From Clostridium sp. KNHs205 (GTDB taxonomy: Bacteria > Bacillota > Clostridia > Lachnospirales > Lachnospiraceae): DNA of 64,000 nt. The stretch lies in assembly GCF_000702945.1 (NCBI RefSeq), contig NZ_JNLE01000003.1, positions 1,845,501 to 1,909,500 on the forward strand. The letters are read 5' to 3'. Made by a program: the position numbers and the translations under genes. The notes under the pieces are model-generated. The model was not told the origin of the DNA and did not search any database. It was given only the letters and a program-made list of their open reading frames with translations. Shown piece after piece: positions 53,525-63,334 of this stretch. Numbering within the stretch: position 1 is the first letter of the stretch; each line of letters starts with the position of its first letter.

Positions 53525-55207
53525 ATGAAATTATTTAACAACTTAAAGATTGCTGTAAAACTAATAATCAGTTTTGTATTGGTGGCTCTTGTTGCGGGTA
53601 TGGTAGGAGCAGTTGGAATTTTCTATATTAATCAGATAAATACGCTGGATACTCAAATGTATGAAAGACATACGGCTACTATGGATGAGATAGCGTCTAT
53701 CTTAAGGGATTTTGGTTCAGAACGTGCGGGAGTACGTGAATTACTAATCAATACAGGAACAGCTGAAAGAGAAGGAGTAATAGCAAACTTGGCTGAGCTG
53801 GATAAAGCGATCCAAGAGAATATGTTAAGCTTCAAAAACCAGTCCTATGATAAGGAAGTCCTTAAAGCCTATGATAGCCTGGAAGAGGTATTTACAAGAT
53901 TCTATGCTTACAGGGATAATATCATAACAGCAGTAAATGCAGGAGATTTGGAGAAAGCAAAGACAAGCATCGTTACGGATGGTAAGAGTATTACCAAAGA
54001 GGTGGAAGATGCCTGCAACAACCTGCTGGAATTAAAGATGAATCTTGCAAAAGAGACTTCCGAATCCAATGACCGTGCAGCCAGCGGTGCCACTTTTACT
54101 ATGTTAGCGATTATAGCTGCAGGAATGGTGGTAGCTGTAACACTTGGTGTTTTTATTTCCAGGTTAATCAGCAAACCGGTTAATAAAATGGTGGAAGCCG
54201 CCAACAAACTGGCTCTTGGCGATGTAAATGTCAATATTGAGATTCACAGTAAGGACGAAATAGGAAGTCTTGCAGATTCCTTTGATAAAATGATTGCCAA
54301 TATCAGAAATCAGGCACTTACGGCAGAAAGGATGGCAGCGGGTGATCTGACAATTGAAGTGGAGGTCCGCTCTGAAAACGACTTACTTGGCAAAAAGTTA
54401 GCGGAGATGGTTGATAGAAACAATGAAGTCCTGAATAAGATTGCAGTTGCTTCCGATGAAGTATCAATAGGTTCCAAGCAGGTATCAGATTCCAGCATTG
54501 CATTATCTCAGGGGGCAATGGAACAGGCAAGTACCATTGAAGAGCTTACAGCATCCTTAGAGGAAATTGCTGCTCAGACGAAATTAAATGCAAAAAATGC
54601 AAGTCAGGCAAATGATCTGGCAGGTGTGGCTAAGAATAACGCACTTCAGGGAAATGAACAGATGAAGGAAATGCAAAAGGCAATGGAAGAGATAAACATT
54701 TCCTCTTCAAATATTTCTAAAATCATCAAAGTAATCGATGAAATAGCTTTCCAGACGAATATACTTGCTTTAAATGCAGCAGTAGAGGCTGCAAGAGCAG
54801 GTCAGCACGGAAAAGGTTTTGCGGTAGTTGCAGAAGAAGTACGCAACCTTGCAGCCAGGTCAGCAAATGCGGCAAAGGAAACTACAGACATGATAGAGGG
54901 TTCTATCAAAAAAGTAGAAGCAGGTACTAAGATAGCAGATGAAACCGCGTCAGCCTTAAATAAAATAGTGGAAGATGTAACAAAAGCAGCGACCCTGGTA
55001 AGTGAGATTGCTATGGCTTCCGATGAACAGGCAGCAGGTATTGAGCAGGTTAATCAAGGAATAATGCAAGTATCAGAGGTGGTACAGATCAACTCCTCAA
55101 CCTCAGAGGAAACAGCAGCCTCCAGCGAAGAATTATCAGCACAGGCAGAATTGTTGAAAGAATCCATCAGCAAGTTTAAACTGAAAAGCCTCTACGGAAG
55201 TTTTTAA
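53525..55207 (+). CDS. methyl-accepting chemotaxis protein with four-helix-bundle sensor
   Basis: A 560-residue chemoreceptor. First membrane helix at residues about 12-33, a periplasm-side-equivalent extracellular 4HB_MCP-like sensor (about 34-190), second helix ([21 protein letters not shown]), HAMP, and a cytoplasmic signalling hairpin with [48 protein letters not shown] fits the ATG at 53525; a longer frame opens at 53492. It ends the che operon and probably signals through its CheA/CheW. Confidence 0.93.
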   Translation: MKLFNNLKIAVKLIISFVLVALVAGMVGAVGIFYINQINTLDTQMYERHTATMDEIASILRDFGSERAGVRELLINTGTAEREGVIANLAELDKAIQENMLSFKNQSYDKEVLKAYDSLEEVFTRFYAYRDNIITAVNAGDLEKAKTSIVTDGKSITKEVEDACNNLLELKMNLAKETSESNDRAASGATFTMLAIIAAGMVVAVTLGVFISRLISKPVNKMVEAANKLALGDVNVNIEIHSKDEIGSLADSFDKMIANIRNQALTAERMAAGDLTIEVEVRSENDLLGKKLAEMVDRNNEVLNKIAVASDEVSIGSKQVSDSSIALSQGAMEQASTIEELTASLEEIAAQTKLNAKNASQANDLAGVAKNNALQGNEQMKEMQKAMEEINISSSNISKIIKVIDEIAFQTNILALNAAVEAARAGQHGKGFAVVAEEVRNLAARSANAAKETTDMIEGSIKKVEAGTKIADETASALNKIVEDVTKAATLVSEIAMASDEQAAGIEQVNQGIMQVSEVVQINSSTSEETAASSEELSAQAELLKESISKFKLKSLYGSF

Positions 55208-55220
55208 ATATTATTGTTGA

Positions 55221-55267
55221 AAGAAGCCGGTTGAAAATATCTGATTTTCACAGGCTTCTTTTATTTA
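55221..55267 (+). terminator. intrinsic terminator of the che operon
   Basis: AAGAAGCC and GGCTTCTT outer arms with an inner TGAAAAT/ATTTTCA stem, then TTTATTTATT. Confidence 0.85.
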
Positions 55268-55547
55268 TTACCCTTTGCGCTCAAAGCTGATTCTTCGTTA
55301 TCCCTTTGTGGATTGGCAGCGGCAATAAGAAGCGAAAATAAAAATAGCAGCAAGTAAAATCAAGCCGTAACCCCTCGATTTCTTTATAATAAAAGGAGGG
55401 TGGTTCAAAGGAGGCTGGCTCAAACGAGGGGAAGAGACAAAGGTAAGATTGGCAAAGCCCGCGGGACAGTTTAAGCATATTTAAAGGGATCAAGAGGATC
55501 GATTTGAGCGTAAAACCTGACTTTGTAAATAAAAATGGAGGTAAGAC
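55268..55547. other. intergenic region after che operon
   Basis: No gene is supported. A 139-codon minus-strand frame at 55281-55700 overlaps the TIGR04076 gene and has no ribosome binding site. The stretch 55390-55440 is GGAGG-rich (GGAGGGTGG, GGAGGCTGG) by chance or as an old duplication. Confidence 0.45.
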
Positions 55548-55895
55548 ATGAAAAAATGGTATAACGAGGAATATGAATGGGAAATTGAGGTGACAGGTTT
55601 TCTTCGCAGCGATCACACGGAGCGGTATTGCCGAAATGGTGAGGAAGTAGGAGATAAATATACCTGTACTTATGGCTGTCCCGTAAATACAGACGGACAA
55701 GGTATCTGCTCCAAAGTAATGATGATGATGTTTCCAATTATGGAAGCGGTCAGGAGTGGCGGAAATTTAGAAAATATCGGAGGAGACAGCAAATACAGCA
55801 AAGACCTTGTATGTCCAGACGGCTGCGTTATGTTCAGGTTGACGGCAAGAAAACTTGAAAATGAGAATTTTTATAAAGGGAAATTCTTTGACTGA
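55548..55895 (+). CDS. TIGR04076-family protein
   Basis: A 115-residue protein with the family's conserved N-terminal WEIEVTG, then RYCRNGEEVGDKYTCTYGCPVN, GICSKVMMMMFPIMEAVRSGG and VCPDGCVMFRLTA. Several cysteines could bind metal or a cofactor. GGAGG precedes the ATG. Family function unknown; single gene. Confidence 0.88.
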   Translation: MKKWYNEEYEWEIEVTGFLRSDHTERYCRNGEEVGDKYTCTYGCPVNTDGQGICSKVMMMMFPIMEAVRSGGNLENIGGDSKYSKDLVCPDGCVMFRLTARKLENENFYKGKFFD

Positions 55896-56209
55896 GAAGT
55901 AGAATGTTTCGGCACCTCTTTTCCGTAGCTTGCCATAGCTCCCCTTGTTTTGCATCTTAACAAGGAAAATGATGCAGGACAGTAAATAACATAACTTTAT
56001 GATACCATGTATCCTAAAGTAAACAACCAATTTGTTCTCCTGTTTTCCTTTCAGCAATTGAATTTATCAATAAATAAAAAGAAGCGCTGGTAAAGAGAAA
56101 GGTAAATTGCTATAATAGTAGCCGAAGATTTGTTAAGAAGGAAGCAGGAGATATCTGTAATTTTGACTGTACAAAAAGTCAGGATTGGATATCCGGAAAA
56201 GAGGCTTGG
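55896..56209. other. intergenic region upstream of SGNH hydrolase gene
   Basis: No gene is supported. It contains the promoter at 56088-56116. Confidence 0.45.
56088..56116 (+). promoter_or_regulatory. extended -10 promoter for SGNH hydrolase gene
   Basis: TGGTAA, 17 bases, TATAAT preceded by TGC (extended -10). Confidence 0.5.
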
Positions 56210-57319
56210 ATGAAAGAATACCGATTAGATGAAATAGAGAACCTTAAGGTTCATGGAAGAACAGCAGGAGCATTAAATCCTGTACCATTATTTTGGACAG
56301 GAAGCGGAATTGAGTTAAATGTCAGCGGTTCCGAGCTGTGGATTGAAGTAGAAGCAGGTTATAAGGAATATGAACCCTGGCTGGGATTATGGGTGAATTC
56401 CGTACCTGTTGGAAGACAGATGCTTAATAATGAAAGATACTGGATATGTGTATTTCGAGGTATGAATGCAGAGAAGGTTAAGAATATCCGTATTATCAGG
56501 GAAGTACAGGCTATGAGCGGCGATCCCTCCAGTTATCTGGTAATCCATTCTGTTAAGACGGATGGTGAATTCCATGCCCTGGAGGAGAAGCCTTATAAGA
56601 TAGAATTTATAGGCGACAGTATAACCTCAGGAGAAGGTATAGTTGGTGCAAAAGAAGAAGAGGATTGGATATCCATGTGGTTTAGCGCAACCGATAATTA
56701 TACCGCTTTTACTGCGAATGCCCTGAAAGCAGACTACCGGGTCATATCTCAGAGTGGTTGGGGAGTACTTACCAGTTGGGATAATAACCCGGACTGTAAT
56801 ATACCTCAGTATTATGATAAAGTATGCGGTCTGTTAAAGGGAGAAATGAATGAAAAATTAGGTGCTTTCAGGGAGAATAATTTTAATGCCTGGCAGCCGG
56901 ACATTGTAGTCGTTAATCTTGGTACCAATGATGGCTCCGCATTTTTACAGCCCCAATGGCGTGATGAAGTGACAGGAAGATATCATAAGCAGCGTATGAA
57001 CAGTGACGGAACTTATAATACGGAAGATATGGATACCTTCAAAGAAGCAGTAATAAGTTTCTTAACGAAAATCAGAAGCTACAATCCAAAGGCTCAAATA
57101 GTCTGGGTATACGGTATGCTTGGCATTCCTATGATGCCCTATATCTATCAGGCAATAGATACTTATAAAATGAGAACCCAGGACAAGCAGGTATCTGTAT
57201 TTCAACTTCCTAATACCAATGATAAAACAGTTGGGTCCAGATGGCATCCGGGAAGATTATCCCACGAGAAAGCTGCGGAAGAACTAAGTGGTTATCTGCA
57301 AGAACTTTTGAATAATTAA
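56210..57319 (+). CDS. SGNH/GDSL hydrolase, CE2-like carbohydrate esterase
   Basis: A 369-residue esterase. The N-terminal beta-sandwich (residues about 1-125) and the C-terminal SGNH domain match carbohydrate esterase family 2. The catalytic Ser lies in FIGDSITSGEG near residue 137, the block III Asn in VVNLGTNDGS near 240, and the His in GSRWHPGRLSHEKA near 345. No signal peptide is present, so it probably removes acetyl groups from oligosaccharides inside the cell. GAGG precedes the ATG. Confidence 0.87.
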   Translation: MKEYRLDEIENLKVHGRTAGALNPVPLFWTGSGIELNVSGSELWIEVEAGYKEYEPWLGLWVNSVPVGRQMLNNERYWICVFRGMNAEKVKNIRIIREVQAMSGDPSSYLVIHSVKTDGEFHALEEKPYKIEFIGDSITSGEGIVGAKEEEDWISMWFSATDNYTAFTANALKADYRVISQSGWGVLTSWDNNPDCNIPQYYDKVCGLLKGEMNEKLGAFRENNFNAWQPDIVVVNLGTNDGSAFLQPQWRDEVTGRYHKQRMNSDGTYNTEDMDTFKEAVISFLTKIRSYNPKAQIVWVYGMLGIPMMPYIYQAIDTYKMRTQDKQVSVFQLPNTNDKTVGSRWHPGRLSHEKAAEELSGYLQELLNN

Positions 57320-57511
57320 GAAAAATACAGTACAGCCTTACGTAAAAATTATATAAAGTAGTACTGGATAAATTAATTCAATTGTGATAATATTATTCCA
57401 TATTTCGAAAGGGTATTGGCGTGGCGATGGTGTCGGCAGTACCCTTTTTTGTGGGTAAATATAAAGGAATATTTTGGATGGCACAAGGCCAAAAGTTCAG
57501 AAAGAGGTCAT

Positions 57512-59149
57512 ATGGATAAAAGTAGATTATTGAAGCAAATATTATTGATTGGAGTTGGAAACGTAGTAATAACAGGTGCTGCTTTTCTGGGAGAGAGTTC
57601 TTTATCTAAAGAAGCAGCAGTTCTCATAGCAACGCTGCTGATACTTTTATATACCGGATTAATACTTTATTTCATGAATAAAAGAAGCAATAGACTGCTT
57701 TCAGAAATCGTAAGGGTTCTGCACCGATTTAACAGCGGTGACTTTACTGCCAGGATTCGTCTTAAGGCAAAGGATAAGGAAACAACACAGATAATCAGCG
57801 ATTTTGACAGCCTTAGGGATATGTTGAATACATGGATTTATGGACTTTTACATTCCGCTGTTGCTGTAAAGACCTCGGCTCTTGAGATTACGGCAGATAC
57901 AGAGCGGACAACAGAAGGCATGGAGGAACTTAATATTTCTCTGAATGAAATCAGTCAAGCTTTTGATGAGACCTCAGCCATGCTTTTTGATGTTTCAAAG
58001 GCAGCGGATGGTCTGTCTGTCAGCGGAGCTGATATTGCACGAAGCAGTACAGAAGTGGTTGATAGTGTACGTCTGGCAAAGGAAGCTGCTGCAGAAGGAG
58101 GAACTGCTCTTGAGAAAATGTCTGAATCCATGTCAGTAATGCAGACAGAAGTTACGGAAGCTTATGATAAGATCTTACATTTAGAGCAGGTTTCAAGGGA
58201 AATCGGCAGCATAACAGAAGCTATTTCTGCTATATCCAGGCAAACCGGTATGCTTGCCTTAAATGCTTCCATTGAATCAGCCAGAGCCGGTGAAGCTGGC
58301 AAAGGGTTTGCCGTTGTAGCAGATGAGGTACGTAAACTGTCAGATGAGACCAAAGAAGCTACCGGCAGAATCAATGAACTTATTTTAACGGTGCAAAATG
58401 AAGTACAGGCAGTGGTTGGTTCCATTGAAGCTGCCAAAGACCATGTATACAGTGGAGCTGAGGTTGCTGTACTTGCGGATGAGAAGCTAAAGAATATTAT
58501 GTCGGTTACCGGTAAGACCCTTGAATATATGGAAAGTATATCGACGGATGTTAGAGAACAGTCTGAAAAGACAGATATCATATCAAAAAATGCCCAGGAG
58601 GTTGCTGAGAAGGGTCACAGCGGAACTGCTTCTGTTCAGGAGATTTCATGTGTTATGGAGAACCAGGCAGAAGATGTGCATAAGACCAATGTATCCACTC
58701 ATAAACTGCTGGATATTTCAGAAAATCTTGAGAAAGTGATGGAGCGCTTCGACAATAACCTTGGAGAGCAGATGATAAAAATCTGTGAGAACCTGGCTGA
58801 ACTTATAACAGAAGGAGAGAAGAGAAATCAGCCGGTAACGGATGACAGGCTTGAAGAATTGAGGAAACATTACAACCTTGCAGAATTTCACATAACGGAT
58901 GCATATGGAAAGGTAGTTTTAAGCACTTCCGGTTTCCATGGTTTCCAATTCAGTGATAAAGAAGGCGCACAGACCTATGAGTTCACCAGAATGTTAAAGA
59001 ATCCGACTTTGAAGGTAAATCAGAAAGCTGCTTTTCGGGATATCGATAACAAGTTGTTTAAATATGCTGGAGTTGCCTTGCCGGAGGGAAAAGGAATTGT
59101 GCAATGCGGTCTGGATGCCTCAAAGCTTACGGAGTTTGCTGAAGTCTGA
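57512..59149 (+). CDS. methyl-accepting chemotaxis protein with C-terminal sensory domain
   Basis: A 545-residue receptor of unusual order. Two adjacent N-terminal helices (about residues 8-28 and 37-56) with almost no extracellular loop, a HAMP-like segment, then the signalling hairpin ([36 protein letters not shown]). After this comes a 120-residue C-terminal domain (about 425-545) with FHITDAYGKVVLSTSGFHGFQFSDKEGAQTYEFTRML, which looks like a cytoplasmic PAS/Cache-type ligand sensor. AAAGAGG fits the ATG at 57512; a longer frame from 57416 is unsupported. Confidence 0.9.
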   Translation: MDKSRLLKQILLIGVGNVVITGAAFLGESSLSKEAAVLIATLLILLYTGLILYFMNKRSNRLLSEIVRVLHRFNSGDFTARIRLKAKDKETTQIISDFDSLRDMLNTWIYGLLHSAVAVKTSALEITADTERTTEGMEELNISLNEISQAFDETSAMLFDVSKAADGLSVSGADIARSSTEVVDSVRLAKEAAAEGGTALEKMSESMSVMQTEVTEAYDKILHLEQVSREIGSITEAISAISRQTGMLALNASIESARAGEAGKGFAVVADEVRKLSDETKEATGRINELILTVQNEVQAVVGSIEAAKDHVYSGAEVAVLADEKLKNIMSVTGKTLEYMESISTDVREQSEKTDIISKNAQEVAEKGHSGTASVQEISCVMENQAEDVHKTNVSTHKLLDISENLEKVMERFDNNLGEQMIKICENLAELITEGEKRNQPVTDDRLEELRKHYNLAEFHITDAYGKVVLSTSGFHGFQFSDKEGAQTYEFTRMLKNPTLKVNQKAAFRDIDNKLFKYAGVALPEGKGIVQCGLDASKLTEFAEV

Positions 59150-59343
59150 GAAATAATAATATTCCCCTGATGTATAGATTATACATAAATAGAAAAACTT
59201 AAGAATAGTGTTGAATAATTTTCCTATGGTTAAAAACTGCCATTTTTTATGGCTCAAATATGGAAGTAATAAGATTGGCAGTAATAGGATAAGGAATTAA
59301 AGCTTAAGTTTGTATGATAGATACACATAGAAAGGGATTTGCA

Positions 59344-60522
59344 ATGCTGGTTATAAAGAATGGTAAGATAGTCACAATGACAGGGGAAGTTTATGAATGT
59401 GGCAGTGTTCTGGCAGAAGAAGGAAAGATAGTTTATGTAGGAGAGAATCCCAGGTATGAAGAAAAGGAAGATACTGTTGTCATAGATGCCACTGGTCTGT
59501 GGGTAATGCCTGGGTTAATTGAAGCACACTGTCATATTGGCATTACGGAAGAAAAAGAAGGGGAAGAGGATGATGACTGCAATGAAACAACCCAGCCGGT
59601 AACACCTTATCTTAGAGGCCTGGATGCGGTAAATCCTATGGACCCTGCCTTTCATAATGCCATACAGGCAGGGATTACCTCTGTCATGGTGGGTCCTGGA
59701 AGCAGTAATGTAGTAGGCGGCCAGTTTCTGTTTATTAAGACACAGGGTAGGGTAATTGAAGACATGATAGTTAAGGAACCGGCAGCCATGAAGATAGCTT
59801 TCGGGGAGAATCCTAAAAGATCTTATAAGGATCTTAATAAACCGCCGGCTTCCAGAATGAGCATAGCTGCCATGCTTCGGGCAGAGCTGTTTAAGGCCAG
59901 TTGTTATAAGAAAAAGAAAGAGCAGTCAGAAGCTGATATGGAGGAGGATTTTAAGCTGGAGAGCTGGCTTCCGGTATTAAATCAAGATATACCCCTAAAG
60001 GCTCATGTACACAGAGCGGATGATATATTGACTGCCATCAGGATTGCAAAGGAATATCATCTTAAGCTTACCCTGGATCATTGTTCAGAAGGGCATTTGA
60101 TAGCGGAGGAGATATATAAAAGCGGATATCCTGCCATTGTGGGCCCGGGAATGTCCTGCCGCAATAAACTTGAAATTAAGAATGTGGATTTTAAGACCCC
60201 GGGAGTTCTTGCCAGAAATGGTGTAAAAGTTGCTATTACAACAGATCATCCGGTAACATTAATTCAGTATCTCCCCATATGTGCCGGACTTGCTGCAAAA
60301 AAGGGACTTGGTATAGAGGAAGGGTTAAAGTCAATAACCATCAATGCTGCAGAAATATGCCAGGTGGAAGACCGGGTAGGCAGCCTGGAAGTGGGAAAGG
60401 ATGCAGATATAGCAATCTTTACAGGAAATCCAATGGAGGTGTTTACCCATACCATGTATACAATAATTGATGGAAAGATTATATATGAATGGAAGGACGA
60501 ATTGGAAGACGGAAAGAATTAA
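59344..60522 (+). CDS. amidohydrolase (imidazolonepropionase-like group)
   Basis: A 392-residue metal-dependent hydrolase. The N-terminal small domain (MLVIKNGKIVTMTGEVYE), first metal motif GLIEAHCHIG near residue 60, later His residues in KAHVHRADD and LTLDHCSEGHL, and the catalytic Asp in ITTDHPVT are all present. The C-terminal GSLEVGKDADIAIFTGNP is typical. AAAGGGA fits the ATG at 59344. The substrate cannot be named; cyclic amides or dipeptides are possible. Its own terminator follows. Confidence 0.88.
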   Translation: MLVIKNGKIVTMTGEVYECGSVLAEEGKIVYVGENPRYEEKEDTVVIDATGLWVMPGLIEAHCHIGITEEKEGEEDDDCNETTQPVTPYLRGLDAVNPMDPAFHNAIQAGITSVMVGPGSSNVVGGQFLFIKTQGRVIEDMIVKEPAAMKIAFGENPKRSYKDLNKPPASRMSIAAMLRAELFKASCYKKKKEQSEADMEEDFKLESWLPVLNQDIPLKAHVHRADDILTAIRIAKEYHLKLTLDHCSEGHLIAEEIYKSGYPAIVGPGMSCRNKLEIKNVDFKTPGVLARNGVKVAITTDHPVTLIQYLPICAGLAAKKGLGIEEGLKSITINAAEICQVEDRVGSLEVGKDADIAIFTGNPMEVFTHTMYTIIDGKIIYEWKDELEDGKN

Positions 60523-60547
60523 GGGATATGGAATATAGAAGGATTCA

Positions 60548-60585
60548 AAAAGAGAGCATTCATCGGAAAATGCTCTCTTTTTTGT
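60548..60585 (+). terminator. intrinsic terminator after amidohydrolase gene
   Basis: AAAGAGAGCATT and AATGCTCTCTTT arms, then a T-run. Confidence 0.88.
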
Positions 60586-60645
60586 GATGACGAAACATAT
60601 AGGATTTAATTTACATTCAATAAATTAAGATTTAAGCGTATGTGA

Positions 60646-60828
60646 TTATTTCATATTATTATTAGCGTCACTTTTTTTATGAAATAGTTTGGGTCTGCCT
60701 TGTTTTACCACCAGATGCTGGTAGAAGTTTTCGCAGTTTTCATATCTTTCGGAGGTAATCCAGCTTGCAGGTGCTTTCGTGTTATAATCTATTAAATCTA
60801 AGTATAAATTTGTGCTGCCAATATACAT
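60646..60828 (-). CDS. small protein of unknown function (60 residues)
   Basis: Not recognised. It begins MYIGSTNLYLDLIDYNT and is charged at the C-terminus (KKSDANNNMK). An excellent AAAGGAGG lies eight bases before the ATG, which is the main evidence that it is real. It is divergent from the PucR gene. No helix-turn-helix, signal peptide or membrane helix is seen. Confidence 0.55.
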   Translation of the reverse strand: MYIGSTNLYLDLIDYNTKAPASWITSERYENCENFYQHLVVKQGRPKLFHKKSDANNNMK

Positions 60829-61033
60829 ATAGGTATCCTCCTTTATTCCTTTGCCGAACTCTTTATTAATCTTTACTGTATGTATATTATATATAAAAAT
60901 TGACTTTTTGTATATAATCTGCTAGTCTGAATATAAAGGGTGGAATTTGTATCCACAGCACAAAGGGTAACGTCTTTATAATTTTTAAGTAAGTATAGAA
61001 TCAGCGAATGCTGACCTAGGGGGTAAAGCATAA

Positions 61034-62206
61034 ATGGCAGTCCGTTTCTGGGAAATGTATGAAGAAACCAGGGAACAGTTTAAGCTAAATATAGTTGCCG
61101 GCAAAGCTGGAATGGATACGGTTGTAAGCTGGGTTCATATGCTGGAGGATGAGACCATTGTATCCAGATTTCACGGAGAAGAGCTGGCTATTACAACAGG
61201 AATGAAAGCAGATCAGCCTGACTGGCTTTTAAAGGTAGTCAGAGAAATGTCCCAGGAGGATTGTGCAGGAATCATCATAAATACAGGAATGTATATGGAA
61301 AGGATTCCGGAGGAGGTTATTGAATGGTGTAATGAACACAATTTTCCTATTCTGGAGATGCCCTGGGAAATCTCCATAACAGAGCTGATACAGGATTACT
61401 GTATGCGTATAATCGATCAGAAGCAATTTGAGAAGAAAATAAGCAATGCTTTCAGAGAAGTTATTCAAGGACGTTTTAAAGAGGCGGATGTCAGGCAGGT
61501 GTTAGGAGAACGGTATGATATAGAAGGCACCTTTCAGGCCTTTTGCATCTATGTAAAGAAGACAATGGAGGATGAGCTAAGCTATAATCAGGCGGTTATA
61601 AAACTGGAGAATTTGTTCGGCTTATGGAAGGGCAATGATAAAATCAATGCTTCTTACGGCCTTATAAAAATGGAGGATTTTCTTGTTCTGATTCTCAATA
61701 ACAGAAAGGAAAAATACTACACGGAGCTGCCGGAACTGATTTTGCAGAGCTTTGCCGCCTTTTCCAGAGAAAAGAGGTTCTATCTTGGCATAGGACCCAG
61801 GGTGATTCATCTTGAGAACCTTCCTACCAGTTATAAGAGAGCCAGAACAGCAATGAAGATGTCCCTGGGAACCGGACGGGAGATGGTTGACTTTGAAGAA
61901 ATGGGATTCTTTAAGTTACTATTTTCCATTGATGACACAGATATTCTGCTAAGCTACGCCAATGAGATATTAGGGCCCCTGGAGGAATATGATATTTCCC
62001 ATGGTTCAACTTATGTGGATACCTTAAGAAGCTATATCAGAAATGACAGAAGCCTTATAAGGGTGGCGGAGGATACTTTCACCCATAGAAATACTGTTAA
62101 TTACCGTATTCAGAACATCAAGCGGATACTTAAGTGTGAGCTTAAGGACAGTGAGGAATTATTCCCATACCAGGTAGCTTTCTACATAAGAGATATGTCG
62201 AAATAA
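61034..62206 (+). CDS. PucR-family transcriptional regulator
   Basis: A 390-residue activator-type regulator. The N-terminal PucR domain (residues about 1-125) has VVSWVHMLEDETIVSRFHGEELAITTG and ILEMPWEISITELIQDYCMRIID. A GGDEF-like central region follows. The C-terminal helix-turn-helix is DRSLIRVAEDTFTHRNTVNYRIQNIKRIL. PucR proteins often control purine, amino-acid or ureide catabolism; the amidohydrolase gene upstream is a candidate target (inference). The ribosome binding site is weak. Confidence 0.9.
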   Translation: MAVRFWEMYEETREQFKLNIVAGKAGMDTVVSWVHMLEDETIVSRFHGEELAITTGMKADQPDWLLKVVREMSQEDCAGIIINTGMYMERIPEEVIEWCNEHNFPILEMPWEISITELIQDYCMRIIDQKQFEKKISNAFREVIQGRFKEADVRQVLGERYDIEGTFQAFCIYVKKTMEDELSYNQAVIKLENLFGLWKGNDKINASYGLIKMEDFLVLILNNRKEKYYTELPELILQSFAAFSREKRFYLGIGPRVIHLENLPTSYKRARTAMKMSLGTGREMVDFEEMGFFKLLFSIDDTDILLSYANEILGPLEEYDISHGSTYVDTLRSYIRNDRSLIRVAEDTFTHRNTVNYRIQNIKRILKCELKDSEELFPYQVAFYIRDMSK

Positions 62207-62361
62207 GACAGAGCAAAATATGAATTGTGTTGAAATAGAGGCAGCTCCTTTACTTTCATGAGAAAACTTGTGAAAGGGAAGGAGCTTTATCTACGCTAGA
62301 ATAAAAGGTATCTTAGTAAAATATAAGCATTTCAGTAAACCATGAACCGACCAATTAAAAG

Positions 62362-63231
62362 CTATAAATTATCATCTATAAATACTTTAATTAAATCTAA
62401 AAGCTCGTTGCTCCAGAATGAACCCTCGTGGGGAGCACCTTCCACGCAGACAAGAGAAACCTCTGCACCTGCATCAGATAGCCGGTGATACATAAGTTCA
62501 CTCTGGGAATAATCCACCAGTGTATCGGCATTGCCATGAAGAATTAAGAAAGGAGGATAAGACTGTCCTTCCTTCATATGGTTCACCGGATTAATCTTCA
62601 TAAGTTTCTTAAGATTTTCAGGAGTATCCTCACCTCGTAAACCTTCAAATATCTTCTTCATATTTTCCTCCAGATTCGGAAGGTTATCAAGGGCAAAGGT
62701 TAAATCCGTAGGTCCGAAGCAATCCACTACCAATTTCACAGAATCTGAAAATTCCTCGTATTCCTTTGTTTTGTAGCAGGGTTCATCCCCTGTAAGGCCT
62801 ACTAATAAGGCAGTGTTACCGCCAGAGGAGGTACCCCAGATGCCAACTCTGTCAGGATCGATCAGATATTTGGAGGCATGTTTTCGCAAGTAACGGATTC
62901 CTGCTTTCACATCTTCCAGAAATGCCGGGAATGGGTGTCCCTCCAGACTGTTTCTGTGTGTTAAAGTTGCAACTACATAACCCTCTCTGGCAAATTGAGC
63001 CAATTGCGGAAGCTGATAATAAACGTCTGGGTGAGTCCAGGCGCTGCCTTGTACAAATACTATCAAAGGATAGGCAGGTTGTATCGGTGATACATCTGAT
63101 TTCCAGGGAGTAAGTATCTGCATTTTTAAATCCACTCCCTGGGCAGTGGAATATATTACATCCGGAATCATAACAGCCATACTTTTAAGTTCCGGATTAC
63201 ATTTGATGGTCTTTACCTCTTTGTATGCCAT
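62362..63231 (-). CDS. alpha/beta-hydrolase (acetyl-esterase-like)
   Basis: A 289-residue esterase of the BD-FAE/dienelactone hydrolase type. The nucleophile is in GIWGTSSGGNTALL near residue 135, the Asp in LHGNADTLVDYSQ and the His in GAPHEGSFW. The oxyanion segment reads FVQGSAW where many relatives have HGGG. No signal peptide, so it is probably intracellular, like the SGNH esterase nearby. GGAGG precedes the ATG. Confidence 0.88.
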   Translation of the reverse strand: MAYKEVKTIKCNPELKSMAVMIPDVIYSTAQGVDLKMQILTPWKSDVSPIQPAYPLIVFVQGSAWTHPDVYYQLPQLAQFAREGYVVATLTHRNSLEGHPFPAFLEDVKAGIRYLRKHASKYLIDPDRVGIWGTSSGGNTALLVGLTGDEPCYKTKEYEEFSDSVKLVVDCFGPTDLTFALDNLPNLEENMKKIFEGLRGEDTPENLKKLMKINPVNHMKEGQSYPPFLILHGNADTLVDYSQSELMYHRLSDAGAEVSLVCVEGAPHEGSFWSNELLDLIKVFIDDNL

Positions 63232-63334
63232 ACGGTTTCCTCCTGAAGAATGATTTTAAATAGCTCTGGTGCTTGGAAATATACTGATTTTATCATAATC
63301 TTCCAGATGCCACAAGGGCTATGCTCAAAAGATT

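Noticed and set aside
55281..55700. 139-codon minus-strand frame
   Set aside because: It overlaps the TIGR04076 gene antisense and has no supporting start signal.
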